A stretch of 64,000 nucleotides of DNA from Marivirga sericea (GCF_900177665.1 NZ_FXAW01000004.1:248001-312000), one strand, 5' to 3'; shown: positions 37,943 through 46,690, counted from the first letter of the stretch. Notes: generated by a model from the sequence alone, not told the origin. Translations and numbers: made by a program.

Positions 37943-38617
37943 ATGAGCATAGCGGAAAATATAACAGAAGTTAAAGATTCTTTAGGAACTTGCCATTTAG
38001 TTGCAGTTAGCAAAACCAAACCCAATGAGGATTTGATGGAAGCCTATGAAGCCGGGCAACGAGCCTTGGGTGAAAACAAAGTACAAGAATTAAGCGATAA
38101 GGCAGAAGCATTACCAAAAGACATTGAATGGCATATGATTGGCCATTTGCAGCGCAACAAAGTGAAATACATTGCTCCTTTTGTGCACCTAATTCATTCT
38201 GTGGATAGTGTTCGCTTGCTGAAAGAGATTAACAAACAAGGTAAAAAAATAGACAGAATTGTGCCTGTACTATTACAAATCCATATTGCAGAAGAAGAAA
38301 ATAAATACGGTCTAGACGAGCAGGAATTGCATGAATTATTATCTTCAGAAGCCTTTAAGGAAATGGACCATGTTGATGTACAAGGCCTAATGGGAATGGC
38401 GACCTTTACTGATGACAAAGATAAGGTTAGAAGGGAATTCAAGGGGCTTAAAAAGCTATTTGATAAAACTGCTCAGCAATACAATGACGAAAAACTGAAT
38501 CTTAAAGAATTATCAATGGGCATGAGTGGAGATTACAAAATAGCCATTGAAGAAGGCAGCACGATGGTCAGAATTGGAAGCAAAATTTTTGGAGAACGAC
38601 CTGGAGGGGGATGGTAG
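37943..38617 (+). CDS. YggS/PROSC-family PLP homeostasis protein
   Basis: A 224-residue single-domain alanine-racemase-like fold protein. Lys24 in L-V-A-V-S-K-T-K binds pyridoxal phosphate. A-L-G-E-N-K-V-Q-E-L, W-H-M-I-G-H-L-Q-R-N-K and L-S-M-G-M-S-G-D are the other family blocks and are intact. It buffers free PLP in the cytosol and affects amino-acid and vitamin B6 balance. It is followed 70 bases later by DUF423. Confidence 0.94.
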   Translation: MSIAENITEVKDSLGTCHLVAVSKTKPNEDLMEAYEAGQRALGENKVQELSDKAEALPKDIEWHMIGHLQRNKVKYIAPFVHLIHSVDSVRLLKEINKQGKKIDRIVPVLLQIHIAEEENKYGLDEQELHELLSSEAFKEMDHVDVQGLMGMATFTDDKDKVRREFKGLKKLFDKTAQQYNDEKLNLKELSMGMSGDYKIAIEEGSTMVRIGSKIFGERPGGGW

Positions 38618-38687
38618 TTTGATAAATTTCTAGATCAAATTCAAAGTAGACATAAGTTTTAAGTAAAAATACATTTAATAAAAAACG

Positions 38688-39065
38688 ATGCCACACAAGT
38701 TAATCATTATAATAGGAAGTATATCTGGGGCAATATCAGTGATTTTGGGTGCCTTTGGAGCGCATGCTTTAAAAGATAGTTTGACTGCATCAGGAAGGTT
38801 AGACACCTATGAAACAGCAGTTAAATATCAAATGTACCATAGCTTAGCACTAATTCTATTAGGAATTTTAATGATACATTTCCAACATAAATATTTAAGC
38901 TATGCTTCTTATTCCTTTATCATAGGAACGATCATTTTCTCAGGTAGCCTGTATTTACTTTGTGCAACTGGAATTTCTAAATTAGGAGCTATTACTCCTA
39001 TTGGAGGACTTTTTTTAATTGCTGCCTGGGTTCTTTTAGCTATTGGTATTTATAAAACTGCCTAA
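38688..39065 (+). CDS. DUF423 family membrane protein
   Basis: A 125-residue protein with four membrane helices. The motif G-A-F-G-A-H-A-L-K near residues 22-30, Y-E-T-A-V-K-Y-Q-M-Y-H-S-L-A and the late I-T-P-I-G-G-L-F-L-I-A-A-W are typical of DUF423. The function is not established. Confidence 0.92.
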   Translation: MPHKLIIIIGSISGAISVILGAFGAHALKDSLTASGRLDTYETAVKYQMYHSLALILLGILMIHFQHKYLSYASYSFIIGTIIFSGSLYLLCATGISKLGAITPIGGLFLIAAWVLLAIGIYKTA

Positions 39066-39087
39066 AGCTCCTGCCGTATAGTTGTGT

Positions 39088-39375
39088 ATGGCTAATTCAG
39101 TAAAATGTAAAAATTGTGGAGAATGGAACTCAATTGAAGGGTCGACTAAACAAAAATGTGCCAATTGTGGCGAAATAATCCAAGATCCTACTAAGGAAAG
39201 ATTAGATAAGATCAAAAAATATAAGGAAGAACAACTTGACAAATGGATGTTCACTATCAAAGAGCAAGATAACGCTTTGGTTAAGTTCGCAAAAAAGACT
39301 GGAAATATAACGTACATTGTAATTATGTCTATAGTTGGTTTTTTCGCTTGGCTTGCTGCAGTATTACCACTATAA
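39088..39375 (+). CDS. Zinc-ribbon protein with C-terminal membrane helix
   Basis: A 95-residue protein from the ATG at 39088; a TTG two codons upstream is a weaker start. Two cysteine pairs (C-K-N-C and C-A-N-C) form a zinc ribbon in residues 6-25, followed by a charged coiled segment and one C-terminal helix (I-T-Y-I-V-I-M-S-I-V-G-F-F-A-W-L-A-A-V). It lies between DUF423 and another small membrane-protein gene that starts three bases after its stop. Function unknown. Confidence 0.75.
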   Translation: MANSVKCKNCGEWNSIEGSTKQKCANCGEIIQDPTKERLDKIKKYKEEQLDKWMFTIKEQDNALVKFAKKTGNITYIVIMSIVGFFAWLAAVLPL

Positions 39376-39377
39376 GG

Positions 39378-39785
39378 ATGAACCTTAAGACTTTAAAACA
39401 CCCGTTAATCTTTGGTAGTATTCTACTTTTTCTAGCTCATCAAATAATCGAAAAAGTATTTAACTATTCAGTTCCTATACTTCATGCTTATCTTGATGAC
39501 CTGCTTTGTATACCCATTGTGTTAGGCATCGGAACACAAATAATTCAATGGATACACCCTATCAAAGACTTCTATTATTTGGATAAAAACGTAGTAATAA
39601 CTACCACACTATTTTTCACTATTTTATTCGAGGCTATACTCCCACTCATAAATCTCGAATTATATACTGCAGACTGGATAGATATTTTAATGTATGGAAT
39701 TGGAGGTACACTTTTTTATCATTTAATCAGCAAAAAAGTAAAAACTGAATACATCATTTTCTTACAGGGTTTAGAAAATGATTAA
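39378..39785 (+). CDS. Small four-helix membrane protein
   Basis: A 135-residue protein; the ATG at 39378 is preceded by TAAGG that merges with the upstream stop. About four hydrophobic segments are visible, with H-A-Y-L-D-D-L-L-C-I-P-I-V-L-G between the first two. Similar Bacteroidota proteins are sometimes labelled magnesium-citrate secondary transporter, but I see no evidence of transport function at this size. Its stop overlaps the stop of the convergent YwqK-like gene. Confidence 0.7.
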   Translation: MNLKTLKHPLIFGSILLFLAHQIIEKVFNYSVPILHAYLDDLLCIPIVLGIGTQIIQWIHPIKDFYYLDKNVVITTTLFFTILFEAILPLINLELYTADWIDILMYGIGGTLFYHLISKKVKTEYIIFLQGLEND

Positions 39786-41119
39786 TTCTGTTGCTCTGGA
39801 AATTTTGTTTCTTGCAGCTTATCATTGAAGTAGATTTCAGTCTTTAGCCATTCTCCCTGACTATTAAAATACTTCCATTCTTCCACTTTTTTATTTCCTG
39901 CATATTTCGCCTTTAATGCAATCTGGCCATCTTCGTAATACTTGAAATGCTCTCCATGAGCTTTTCCAAATTTATAGATAGTAGTTTCTTTTTCTTGTCC
40001 ATCTTCAAAATAAGAAATTTCTAAGCCCGATTTTTTACCAGCTTGATAATTTACTTCATATTTCGATTCCCCACTTGAAAAATATTCTGTGTAAGCACCA
40101 TGCAATTGTCCATTGCTGTAATTCTCATTTTTAATAAGCTCTCCTGTCTTATCGTAATAATTCCAGGTTCCAAAGGGCTCATCACCTTTAAAATACTTTT
40201 GAAATTTCAGCTCTCCTGTTTCCCAGAATTCTTCTAACTCCTTGTCCCTACCTTCATTAGAATAGATCGTTTTGGTAATCAAGCTTTGATCTTTCCTATA
40301 TTCTAATACTTCACCAAAAAGAAATCCATCTTTATAGTTTCGTTCAACCTTCACTGTTCCACTAGGATAATATGAAATATTTTCCCCTTCTAGCTCACCA
40401 TTTTTATAATAACCTATTAGTAGCAAATTACCTTCTTTATCGTAGGTTCTAAACTCTCCAGATTTCACCCCCTTTTGGTTTTCAAAAATGGTCTCCAGCT
40501 GTCCATTTTCAAAAAATGTTTTAAATTCACCGCTTAATTTTCCATCTACATAATGCTCCTCCGTTTTCATATTCCCATTAGAGTAATATCGTTCCGTTAT
40601 GCCATTTGGCTCACCTTTGCTATAGGTAATGCGCTGTGCTAAAGTGCCATCATTGAAGTATTCCAAAACTTCTCCATCTGGCTTTGCATCTTTAAAGTCA
40701 CTTTCACTTTTCAATTGGCCATCAGGATAAAACAACTTCAACTTCCCATTCAATGTATCATTCTTGAAATGTGCTATTTGCAAGACGTTACCTTCTTCAC
40801 CATATACCACTGTTTCTCCAGTGCGATTACCATCTTCAAACTCAGTGGTTCTCATCAGTTTACCATTCGGGTAATACATCTCAAAAATGCCTTCCGCCTG
40901 GCCCAGCTCAAACAAACCACTTGCCATAAGTTCTCCCCCTTCGTAGTACTTTTTATATTGCCCGACAATCTGGCTGCTATCACCATTAGCGATAAAATAA
41001 ACCTCTTTGGTTTTACTTTCAGCACTATCATAGTAATTGGAAACCTTTTGCAGTTCCTGTGCTATCAGGGCTTGTGAAGAGATTAAAAAGAAAGAAAGGA
41101 ATAGAATATATGCTCGCAT
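39782..41119 (-). CDS. YwqK/MORN-like repeat protein, exported
   Basis: 445 residues from the ATG at 41119; the earlier in-frame ATG lies inside a terminator stem. A signal peptide (L-F-L-S-F-F-L-I-S-S-Q-A-L-I-A-Q) is followed by about fifteen copies of a roughly 23-residue repeat with consensus Y-Y-x-N-G-x-L-x-x-E-x-x-Y-x-x-G-x-x-x-G, the MORN-variant repeat found in YwqK-like proteins. It should form a long flat beta-sheet in the periplasm or at the surface. The family is sometimes called an antitoxin, but no toxin gene is adjacent. Its stop codon overlaps that of the convergent gene. Confidence 0.85.
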   Translation of the reverse strand: MRAYILFLSFFLISSQALIAQELQKVSNYYDSAESKTKEVYFIANGDSSQIVGQYKKYYEGGELMASGLFELGQAEGIFEMYYPNGKLMRTTEFEDGNRTGETVVYGEEGNVLQIAHFKNDTLNGKLKLFYPDGQLKSESDFKDAKPDGEVLEYFNDGTLAQRITYSKGEPNGITERYYSNGNMKTEEHYVDGKLSGEFKTFFENGQLETIFENQKGVKSGEFRTYDKEGNLLLIGYYKNGELEGENISYYPSGTVKVERNYKDGFLFGEVLEYRKDQSLITKTIYSNEGRDKELEEFWETGELKFQKYFKGDEPFGTWNYYDKTGELIKNENYSNGQLHGAYTEYFSSGESKYEVNYQAGKKSGLEISYFEDGQEKETTIYKFGKAHGEHFKYYEDGQIALKAKYAGNKKVEEWKYFNSQGEWLKTEIYFNDKLQETKFPEQQN

Positions 41120-41141
41120 GGAAACTTTAAATAGAGTTAAC

Positions 41142-41175
41142 AAAAAACAGCTTGTAAACATAACTTACAAGCTGT
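41142..41175 (-). terminator. Intrinsic terminator of the thiolase gene
   Basis: ACAGCTTGTAA (41147-41157) pairs with TTACAAGCTGT (41165-41175). On the minus strand a T-run follows (41142-41147). It lies between the thiolase and the YwqK-like gene, supporting the shorter YwqK start. Confidence 0.85.
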
Positions 41176-41253
41176 TGAAATATTATAGAATAACTAAAAA
41201 GTAAATTTAGTTCATCCAATTTAAGATGATTTCACTTTTCAGATTTACGTGTT

Positions 41254-42432
41254 TTACATTTTTTCAATAACAATAGCAGAAGCACCGCCCCCACCATTAC
41301 AAATACCTGCTACTCCGATTTTACCATTCTTTTGGTTCAATACTGAATACAAAGTAGTCATGATTCTAGCACCGGAAGCACCAAGCGGGTGACCTAAAGC
41401 GACAGCACCACCGAATACGTTCACTTTCTCAGGATCTAAATCCAATTCCATATTATTAGCAATGGCAACAGCTGAGAACGCCTCATTTATTTCATAAAAA
41501 TCTACTTCTTCTTTGCTTACTCCAGCTCTTTTCATTGCGATAGGAATTGCTAAAGACGGAGCAGTAGTAAACCAAAGTGGGTCTTGAGCTGCATCTCCAA
41601 ATCCTCTAATTTTGGCAATTGGTTTAATCCCTAATGCATCCGCTTTTTCTTTGCTCATCAATACTAATGCTGATGCACCGTCATTGATAGTAGACGCATT
41701 GGCTGCAGTCACTGTTCCCTCTTTTGAAAACACTGGTCTTAAAGAAGGTATTTTTTCAAATCTTACATTTTTGAATTCCTCGTCTTCTGTGATCACCAAG
41801 GGATCTCCTTTTCTTTGTGCTACTTCAACGGGAACAATCTCTTCTTTGAAGCTTCCATCTTCCGTTGCTTTCGCTACTCTCTGATAAGACTTTATAGCAT
41901 AATCATCTTGCATTTCGCGAGTGATTTTCATTTCCTTTGCAGTATTGTCAGCACAGTTTCCCATAGGGAATTTATTATAAACTTCCCAAAGCCCATCATT
42001 CAAAAGACCATCCACTAATTCACCATTACCATACTTGTAACCGTAACGAGCTTTCGGAATATAATAAGGAATATTGGACATGCTCTCCATCCCACCAGCA
42101 ACTATGGTATCTGCATGACCTAACATAATGCTTTGCGCACCAAACATAACAGATTTCATTCCTGATGAGCAAACTTTGTTTACTGTTGTACAAGGGACAT
42201 TAAAGCCGATTCCAGCACCTATAGCCGCTTGTCTTGCAGGAGCTTGACCAAGGTTGGCAGAAACTACATTTCCCATGAATACTTCATTCACCTCTTTGGC
42301 ATCTACATTAGCTTTAGATAAAGCCCCTTTAATAGCAGCAGAACCAAGCTGAACTGCGCTCAAACTAGCTAAACTTCCTCCAAAACTGCCGATTGGTGTC
42401 CTTACAGCAGACACGATATATACTTCTTGCAT
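41254..42432 (-). CDS. Acetyl-CoA C-acetyltransferase (thiolase)
   Basis: A 392-residue cytosolic thiolase. The acyl-accepting Cys88 lies in N-K-V-C-S-S-G-M-K; the His of N-E-A-F-S-A-V-A and the H-P-L-G-A-S-G-A-R block, plus the second catalytic Cys in G-I-C-N-G-G-G-G-A-S-A, are all present. It condenses or splits acetoacetyl-CoA in fatty-acid or ketone metabolism. It is a one-gene unit with its own terminator. Confidence 0.95.
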   Translation of the reverse strand: MQEVYIVSAVRTPIGSFGGSLASLSAVQLGSAAIKGALSKANVDAKEVNEVFMGNVVSANLGQAPARQAAIGAGIGFNVPCTTVNKVCSSGMKSVMFGAQSIMLGHADTIVAGGMESMSNIPYYIPKARYGYKYGNGELVDGLLNDGLWEVYNKFPMGNCADNTAKEMKITREMQDDYAIKSYQRVAKATEDGSFKEEIVPVEVAQRKGDPLVITEDEEFKNVRFEKIPSLRPVFSKEGTVTAANASTINDGASALVLMSKEKADALGIKPIAKIRGFGDAAQDPLWFTTAPSLAIPIAMKRAGVSKEEVDFYEINEAFSAVAIANNMELDLDPEKVNVFGGAVALGHPLGASGARIMTTLYSVLNQKNGKIGVAGICNGGGGASAIVIEKM

Positions 42433-42502
42433 TATTATTTTATTTTAGTCGTTTCAATGTAAAATTAATTAAAATAAGCTTGAGATAAAACTTGATTCCA
42501 GA

Positions 42503-43411
42503 TTACCAGTCTGGCTTTCCTGAATCTTGCCTTTTAGTTGCTTTTTTCCTCAGTTGCTGGAAATATTGAGATTCTTTATTTCGCAAAGCTTCCAATATCA
42601 TTTGGGCTTTTTCTTCAGAAATATTCATCTCTTCCAACTTTTGTTTGGTACTAGGGTTCATTTGCTGCTCTTCCCCTTCTTTTTTCTCTTCCCCTTCTTT
42701 TTGTTGCTGTTCTTTTTGCTCTTGCTCTTTTCCTTTCTCTTGCTCATTCTGTTCCCCATCTTGCTGTTCAGCATCCTCTTGTTGTTGCTGCTCTTCAGCA
42801 GTTTTATCCTCTTGGCTTTCTTCTTGATTTTTGTCTTTCTTCTGATTTTCAGAATCTTTATTTTCCTTATTCTGCTGGTCCTTGCTTTCTTGATCTTTAT
42901 CCTGTTGATCCTGCTGATCCTGATCTTGATTCTCTTGATCTTTATTTTGATCTTGCTTTTCTTGCTCCTGCATTTTCTTTTTCAACAGCTCATAATTGTA
43001 GCGTGCTTTTTGATTACTAGGATCCGCTTTTAAAGCTTCTTTGAAAAAAGAAAGTGCACTTTCATATTCCTTTTGCATTTCCGACAGATTCCCCATTTGT
43101 AGCATCGCTTTTGATTTCAACTGAGAATTTGGAGCATCTGAAACCTTCCTGTAAGCATCAAAAGCGTTTACTGTATCTTTTAATTGAAAATAAGCATGTG
43201 CCCTATTGAGTTCCGCTTCTGGGCTTTCGTAGCTTAAAGAATCAAGCAAATACGTATAATGTTCGACTACCTTTTCATAATTGCCATTTTTCAAAGCTTC
43301 TGCTGCTCTTTCTTTGGCGGCATTAGCTTTAGCAATTTTACCAACCGGATCAATAGCCGACAGATGATAAGATATAAATAGTCCAATTAATATGAATGTT
43401 ATGCTCTTCAT
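42503..43411 (-). CDS. BatC-like TPR protein with charged low-complexity region
   Basis: A 302-residue protein with signal peptide (residues 1-18), TPR motifs (about 30-150), then roughly 110 residues made almost only of Gln, Glu, Asp, Lys and Asn (about 152-260), and a short C-terminal segment (M-N-I-S-E-E-K-A-Q-M-I-L-E-A-L-R-N-K-E). This matches BatC proteins next to BatB in Bacteroidota aerotolerance operons. Its start overlaps the stop of the BatB-like gene by four bases. The role is linked to envelope or oxidative-stress functions but is not settled. Confidence 0.85.
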   Translation of the reverse strand: MKSITFILIGLFISYHLSAIDPVGKIAKANAAKERAAEALKNGNYEKVVEHYTYLLDSLSYESPEAELNRAHAYFQLKDTVNAFDAYRKVSDAPNSQLKSKAMLQMGNLSEMQKEYESALSFFKEALKADPSNQKARYNYELLKKKMQEQEKQDQNKDQENQDQDQQDQQDKDQESKDQQNKENKDSENQKKDKNQEESQEDKTAEEQQQQEDAEQQDGEQNEQEKGKEQEQKEQQQKEGEEKKEGEEQQMNPSTKQKLEEMNISEEKAQMILEALRNKESQYFQQLRKKATKRQDSGKPDW

Positions 43412-44376
43412 ATTTTGATAATTTTAAGTGTAGTTACCAAATCTAATAGCAACAAGATAATAGCTGCCATTAAGAAATAAAAATACTTGTTAGCTGATAC
43501 ATCAACAGTTTTAGCGTCTTTTAATTCCCCTTCAATATTATTGATAGTGGAAATTAATCTCCCAACTTCATTTCCATTCTTATTGATTTCAAAATATTCT
43601 CCGTCTGTTTGATCAGCCAAATCTTCTAAGGATCGAGAATCCAGTTTAGTTATAATGTCATTTCCGCTTTTATCTTTTCTAAATCCCCTGCGAGTTCTAA
43701 TTTTACTTCCCTCTTCAGTACCCACTCCTAATGAGAACAAGCGAATGCCTGAATCATTGATTTTGGATATAGCACCTTCTGTATCGTCACCAAAATCTTC
43801 TCCATCACTAATCAAAATGATGATCTTAGATTTTTGCTGACTAGAAGGAGCATCTTCCGATGTTAATTTTTCATGGGCCATGTTTAACGCACCACCAAAA
43901 TCGGTACTGCTGCCAGGTACCAATCCTGTATTTAAAGTCTCAATAAATAGATTTAATGCATTCTGATCATACGTTAGCGGACATTGCACAAAGGCTTCAG
44001 ATGAAAAAATCAACAAACCAATTCTATCGGAACTGAAAGCATCTACTACATTTTTTAATTCGTACTTTATTTTTTCAAGTCTTGTAGGAGCTACATCATT
44101 GGCGTCCATTGAAGCAGATAAATCTACTGCAATCATAATATCCTTACCCACTGCTTTGATTTCTTTCTTGTCATCACCAAAAGAAGGACCTAAAAGCGAA
44201 ACGATGAGTAATGCAAAAATAGAGCTTCGTAATAAGAATTTGGGTAAGATGTTAGAATAAGCTTGCCCTACCCTTTTGGCAACCGTAAAAACCCTATAGG
44301 TATAAGCCAGATAGAGCACCAAAAAAATAATAATAAAAATAATCTCTTCCGCCCCGAGGGAGTGAATCCAAGTCAT
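43408..44376 (-). CDS. BatB-like von Willebrand factor A membrane protein
   Basis: A 322-residue protein with helices near 8-27 and 48-65, a VWA domain (about 83-270) and a C-terminal helix (about 300-320). The metal-ion site D-L-S-A-S is intact (DxSxS), with the Thr and the second Asp in the expected later loops (S-T-D-F-G-G-A, S-D-G-E-D-F). It should bind partner proteins at the periplasmic face in a Mg-dependent way. BatA, BatD and the MoxR ATPase usually found upstream are absent here. A well-spaced promoter lies directly upstream, so this two-gene unit stands alone. Confidence 0.9.
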   Translation of the reverse strand: MTWIHSLGAEEIIFIIIFLVLYLAYTYRVFTVAKRVGQAYSNILPKFLLRSSIFALLIVSLLGPSFGDDKKEIKAVGKDIMIAVDLSASMDANDVAPTRLEKIKYELKNVVDAFSSDRIGLLIFSSEAFVQCPLTYDQNALNLFIETLNTGLVPGSSTDFGGALNMAHEKLTSEDAPSSQQKSKIIILISDGEDFGDDTEGAISKINDSGIRLFSLGVGTEEGSKIRTRRGFRKDKSGNDIITKLDSRSLEDLADQTDGEYFEINKNGNEVGRLISTINNIEGELKDAKTVDVSANKYFYFLMAAIILLLLDLVTTLKIIKI

Positions 44377-44391
44377 AGATTTTAATTTTTA

Positions 44392-44421
44392 CAAAAATAT
44401 AAAAGCAAACGTAAAGGGCAA
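44392..44421 (-). promoter_or_regulatory. Promoter of the BatB/BatC pair
   Basis: On the minus strand a TTG (44419-44421) is followed after exactly 19 bases by TATTTTTG (44392-44399), an exact TAnnTTTG element. The leader to the ATG at 44376 would be only about 9 bases. Confidence 0.6.
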
Positions 44422-44721
44422 CGTTGAATTACAGCTAAGGTAAATAAAAACGGTAGAAAGATTGGGTTGTTATATATTTTGTTGATCTATCCATCCTAAC
44501 TTGTAAGAATCAAGTCTTGCCGTTAAACTCATATCATTTTTTAAAATAGCTAAGATTCAACCCTTTATTAATCTTTAGATCACAACAACTGAATAAGGTT
44601 TTCTTACTAAAAATTGAACTTATACAGATAATTATATTAAAAAATATTATGGCATTAATTTGCTGGCATACAGCAGGATGAAAACTATCTCTAAAAAAAG
44701 TTAGATTTATTTTGATTCCTA

Positions 44722-44754
44722 TTTGGTAGAGACGAAAAACTTCCTTTATATTTG
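44722..44754 (+). promoter_or_regulatory. Promoter of the tRNA-Ser/tRNA-Pro operon
   Basis: TTTG at 44722-44725 and TATATTTG at 44747-44754 with a 21-base spacer fit the Bacteroidota consensus on both elements. The transcript would start near 44762, about 36 bases before tRNA-Ser. Confidence 0.75.
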
Positions 44755-44797
44755 CATCACTTTTCGGAAACGAGAAGGGGATTTGAGTTAAAAACCC

Positions 44798-44887
<90 letters not shown>

Positions 44888-44928
44888 AAGTGTTCTTATT
44901 AAGAATTAGGAGATTAACAAAAAAATCT

Positions 44929-45002
44929 CGGGGTGTAGCGTAGCCCGGTATCGCGCCTCGTTTGGGACGAGGAGGTCGTAGGTTCGAATCCTGCCACCCC
45001 GA
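44929..45002 (+). tRNA. tRNA-Pro (anticodon UGG)
   Basis: A 74-base tRNA. Acceptor CGGGGTG pairs with CACCCCG, and the anticodon arm is CCTCG-TTTGGGA-CGAGG with TGG at 44963-44965. The T loop is TTCGAAT. CCA is not encoded. It reads CCN proline codons and appears to be the integration target of the island to its right. Confidence 0.95.
44980..45002 (+). other. Candidate attL at the tRNA-Pro 3' end
   Basis: The 3' end of tRNA-Pro faces a tyrosine recombinase gene transcribed away from it, the usual layout of a tRNA-targeting island. The crossover core is expected within the T arm and acceptor segment. No second copy of this tRNA end was seen to the right in the window, so the assignment rests on position only. 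Confidence 0.45.
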
Positions 45003-45025
45003 CTATTAGAGTTTAAACACTCACA

Positions 45026-45059
45026 AAAACCCCTTAAATTCAGTTTTAAGGGGTTTTTT
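45026..45059 (+). terminator. Intrinsic terminator of the tRNA operon
   Basis: AAAACCCCTTAAA (45026-45038) pairs with TTTAAGGGGTTTT (45045-45057), with extra T residues following. It lies 24 bases after tRNA-Pro. Confidence 0.88.
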
Positions 45060-45102
45060 ATTTTATTTGTTTTCAAATAATACCAAATAAAAGCATTTCA
45101 CT

Positions 45103-45143
45103 GGTGAACAAATCGGTGAACACCAAAATTTGGCTGGTGAACA
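45103..45143 (+). repeat. Three GGTGAACA direct repeats near the integration end
   Basis: GGTGAACA occurs at 45103-45110, 45115-45122 and 45136-45143, and the last two extend to GGTGAACAC. They lie between the tRNA-Pro end and the integrase gene, where arm-type sites of tyrosine recombinases are expected. Function as integrase or excisionase binding sites is inference. Confidence 0.55.
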
Positions 45144-45250
45144 CTTTTATTTTAAGTTTACTGTTGTTGTCTGCTGAATATATTATTTAGTTGCTTTTGT
45201 GTCAGTGCCCATTTTGAGCAATAGGTAATGTTTAACCTAAAATTACTGAC

Positions 45251-46492
45251 ATGCAAAGTACATTTAACATCTCGTTTCTAATCAGAAAAGCAAGAGGTTC
45301 TAAAGAAAACAGAACCATCTATGTTCGTATTAATGTAAATGGAAAAAGAGCTGAGTTTTCCTCTCAGCAGTCCATCCATGAGAAACATTGGGATTCAAAA
45401 AAATGCTTTCCAAAAAGCAACACAATCGAACTCAAAAGAATATGTAATCACCTCGACAGAATAAAATTTAATCTGTCTGAAATCTATCGTGAGCATATTA
45501 TTCAAAATCCTTCAATGTCTTCAAAGGATATTAAAAACCTGTTTTTAGGAAATGGACCCTCGGAGGATAACTATCTTTCAGATATTCTCACTTACCACAA
45601 AGAAAAAATGAAAAATACTTTGGCTTCTGGTACAATGAAAAACTATGGTGCAACAGAAAATTATCTGAAACGATTTTTAGCAGCCAAGCATAAAACGGAT
45701 GATATCAAATTAAAAGAAATAACTAGTAAATTCGTCTTTGATTTCGAATATTACTTGAGAACATCCAAGCCCATTGATCATCACAATCCACTTTCTAATA
45801 ATGGAGTAATGAAGCATATGGAGCGCTTTAAGAAACTAATCAATCTCGCAATGAAAATTGAGTGGATTGAAAAGAATCCATTTAGAAATTTCACTCCAAA
45901 ATTCGACAGAGTTGAAAGAGAATTCTTAACCGAAGCAGAATTAACCAAAATTAAAGAAAAGGATTTTGGCAGAAGGTTAGAGCAAGTCAGAGATATTTTT
46001 GTGTTCAGCTGTTATACAGGATTATCCTTTATAGATGTGGCCAACTTATCCGAGGAAAATATCATAATTGGAATGGATGGTGAAAAATGGATCTCAACCC
46101 ACAGACAGAAAACTTTTAACAAAGTATTTCTTCCATTACTCCCTCAAGCGGAAGTAATATTGGAGAAGTATAAAGACAATCCTCAAGCTCAACATAGAGG
46201 TGTTCTACTTCCAGCAGCTTCTAACCAAAAAACAAACGCCTATTTAAAGGAAATTGCCGACCTCTGCGAAATCAAGAAAAAGCTAACATTCCATATAGCT
46301 CGTCATACGTTCGCAACCACGGTCACACTTACCAATGGAGTTCCAATTGAAACAGTAAGCAAGATGCTTGGTCATACCAAACTGGCCACCACTCAAATCT
46401 ATGCAAAAGTAGTTGAGAATAAAATCGGCACTGACATGGCAGCACTTAAGCAAAAGCTTAGCAACAATGAATTAGTAAAAAAGGCAGATTGA
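45251..46492 (+). CDS. int: Tyrosine recombinase (IntDOT-like integrase)
   Basis: A 413-residue site-specific recombinase with an N-terminal arm-binding domain (1-90), SAM-like core-binding domain (about 105-205) and catalytic domain (about 215-400). His348 and Arg351 are in H-I-A-R-H-T, His375 in L-G-H-T-K and the nucleophile Tyr384 in Q-I-Y-A-K. The position of the first catalytic Arg is Ser259 (C-Y-T-G-L-S-F-I-D-V), the substitution known for the CTnDOT integrase. It should insert and excise the adjacent island at tRNA-Pro. An intrinsic terminator overlaps its stop. Confidence 0.94.
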   Translation: MQSTFNISFLIRKARGSKENRTIYVRINVNGKRAEFSSQQSIHEKHWDSKKCFPKSNTIELKRICNHLDRIKFNLSEIYREHIIQNPSMSSKDIKNLFLGNGPSEDNYLSDILTYHKEKMKNTLASGTMKNYGATENYLKRFLAAKHKTDDIKLKEITSKFVFDFEYYLRTSKPIDHHNPLSNNGVMKHMERFKKLINLAMKIEWIEKNPFRNFTPKFDRVEREFLTEAELTKIKEKDFGRRLEQVRDIFVFSCYTGLSFIDVANLSEENIIIGMDGEKWISTHRQKTFNKVFLPLLPQAEVILEKYKDNPQAQHRGVLLPAASNQKTNAYLKEIADLCEIKKKLTFHIARHTFATTVTLTNGVPIETVSKMLGHTKLATTQIYAKVVENKIGTDMAALKQKLSNNELVKKAD

Positions 46493-46505
46493 TCTGCCTT
46501 TTTTT
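46480..46505 (+). terminator. Intrinsic terminator of the integrase gene
   Basis: AAAGGCAGAT (46480-46489) pairs with ATCTGCCTTT (46492-46501) and is followed by T residues; the TGA stop codon sits in the loop. Confidence 0.85.
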
Positions 46506-46609
46506 GCTTTAAGGGCACAATAAATATAATATTAATTAGTTTGTTTTATTGTTGTTTAACTACTGTAGTATATTTATGAATATTGATATAGTAATAAACA
46601 ATTATAAAC

Positions 46610-46660
46610 GAACCAATATTTCAGTCAAAATAGAACCAATGCTCCCCACTTTTGAACCAA
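46610..46660 (+). repeat. Three GAACCAA direct repeats upstream of the RteC-like gene
   Basis: GAACCAA occurs at 46610-46616, 46633-46639 and 46654-46660, spaced 23 and 21 bases, about two helical turns each. The row ends 30 bases before the GTG start. It may be a cooperative regulator site or recombination accessory site. Confidence 0.45.
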
Positions 46661-46690
46661 AATTATTACAAACTCAAACCTTAGTGAAAA

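Noticed and set aside
39782-41119. YwqK-like protein considered as a toxin-antitoxin component
   Set aside because: The protein is exported and built of repeats, and no candidate toxin gene is adjacent; the antitoxin label comes from family naming.
42527-43033. Long hydrophobic frame opposite the BatC-like gene
   Set aside because: It is the reverse reading of the Gln/Glu/Lys-rich repeat codons, which gives Phe/Leu runs; an artefact of composition.
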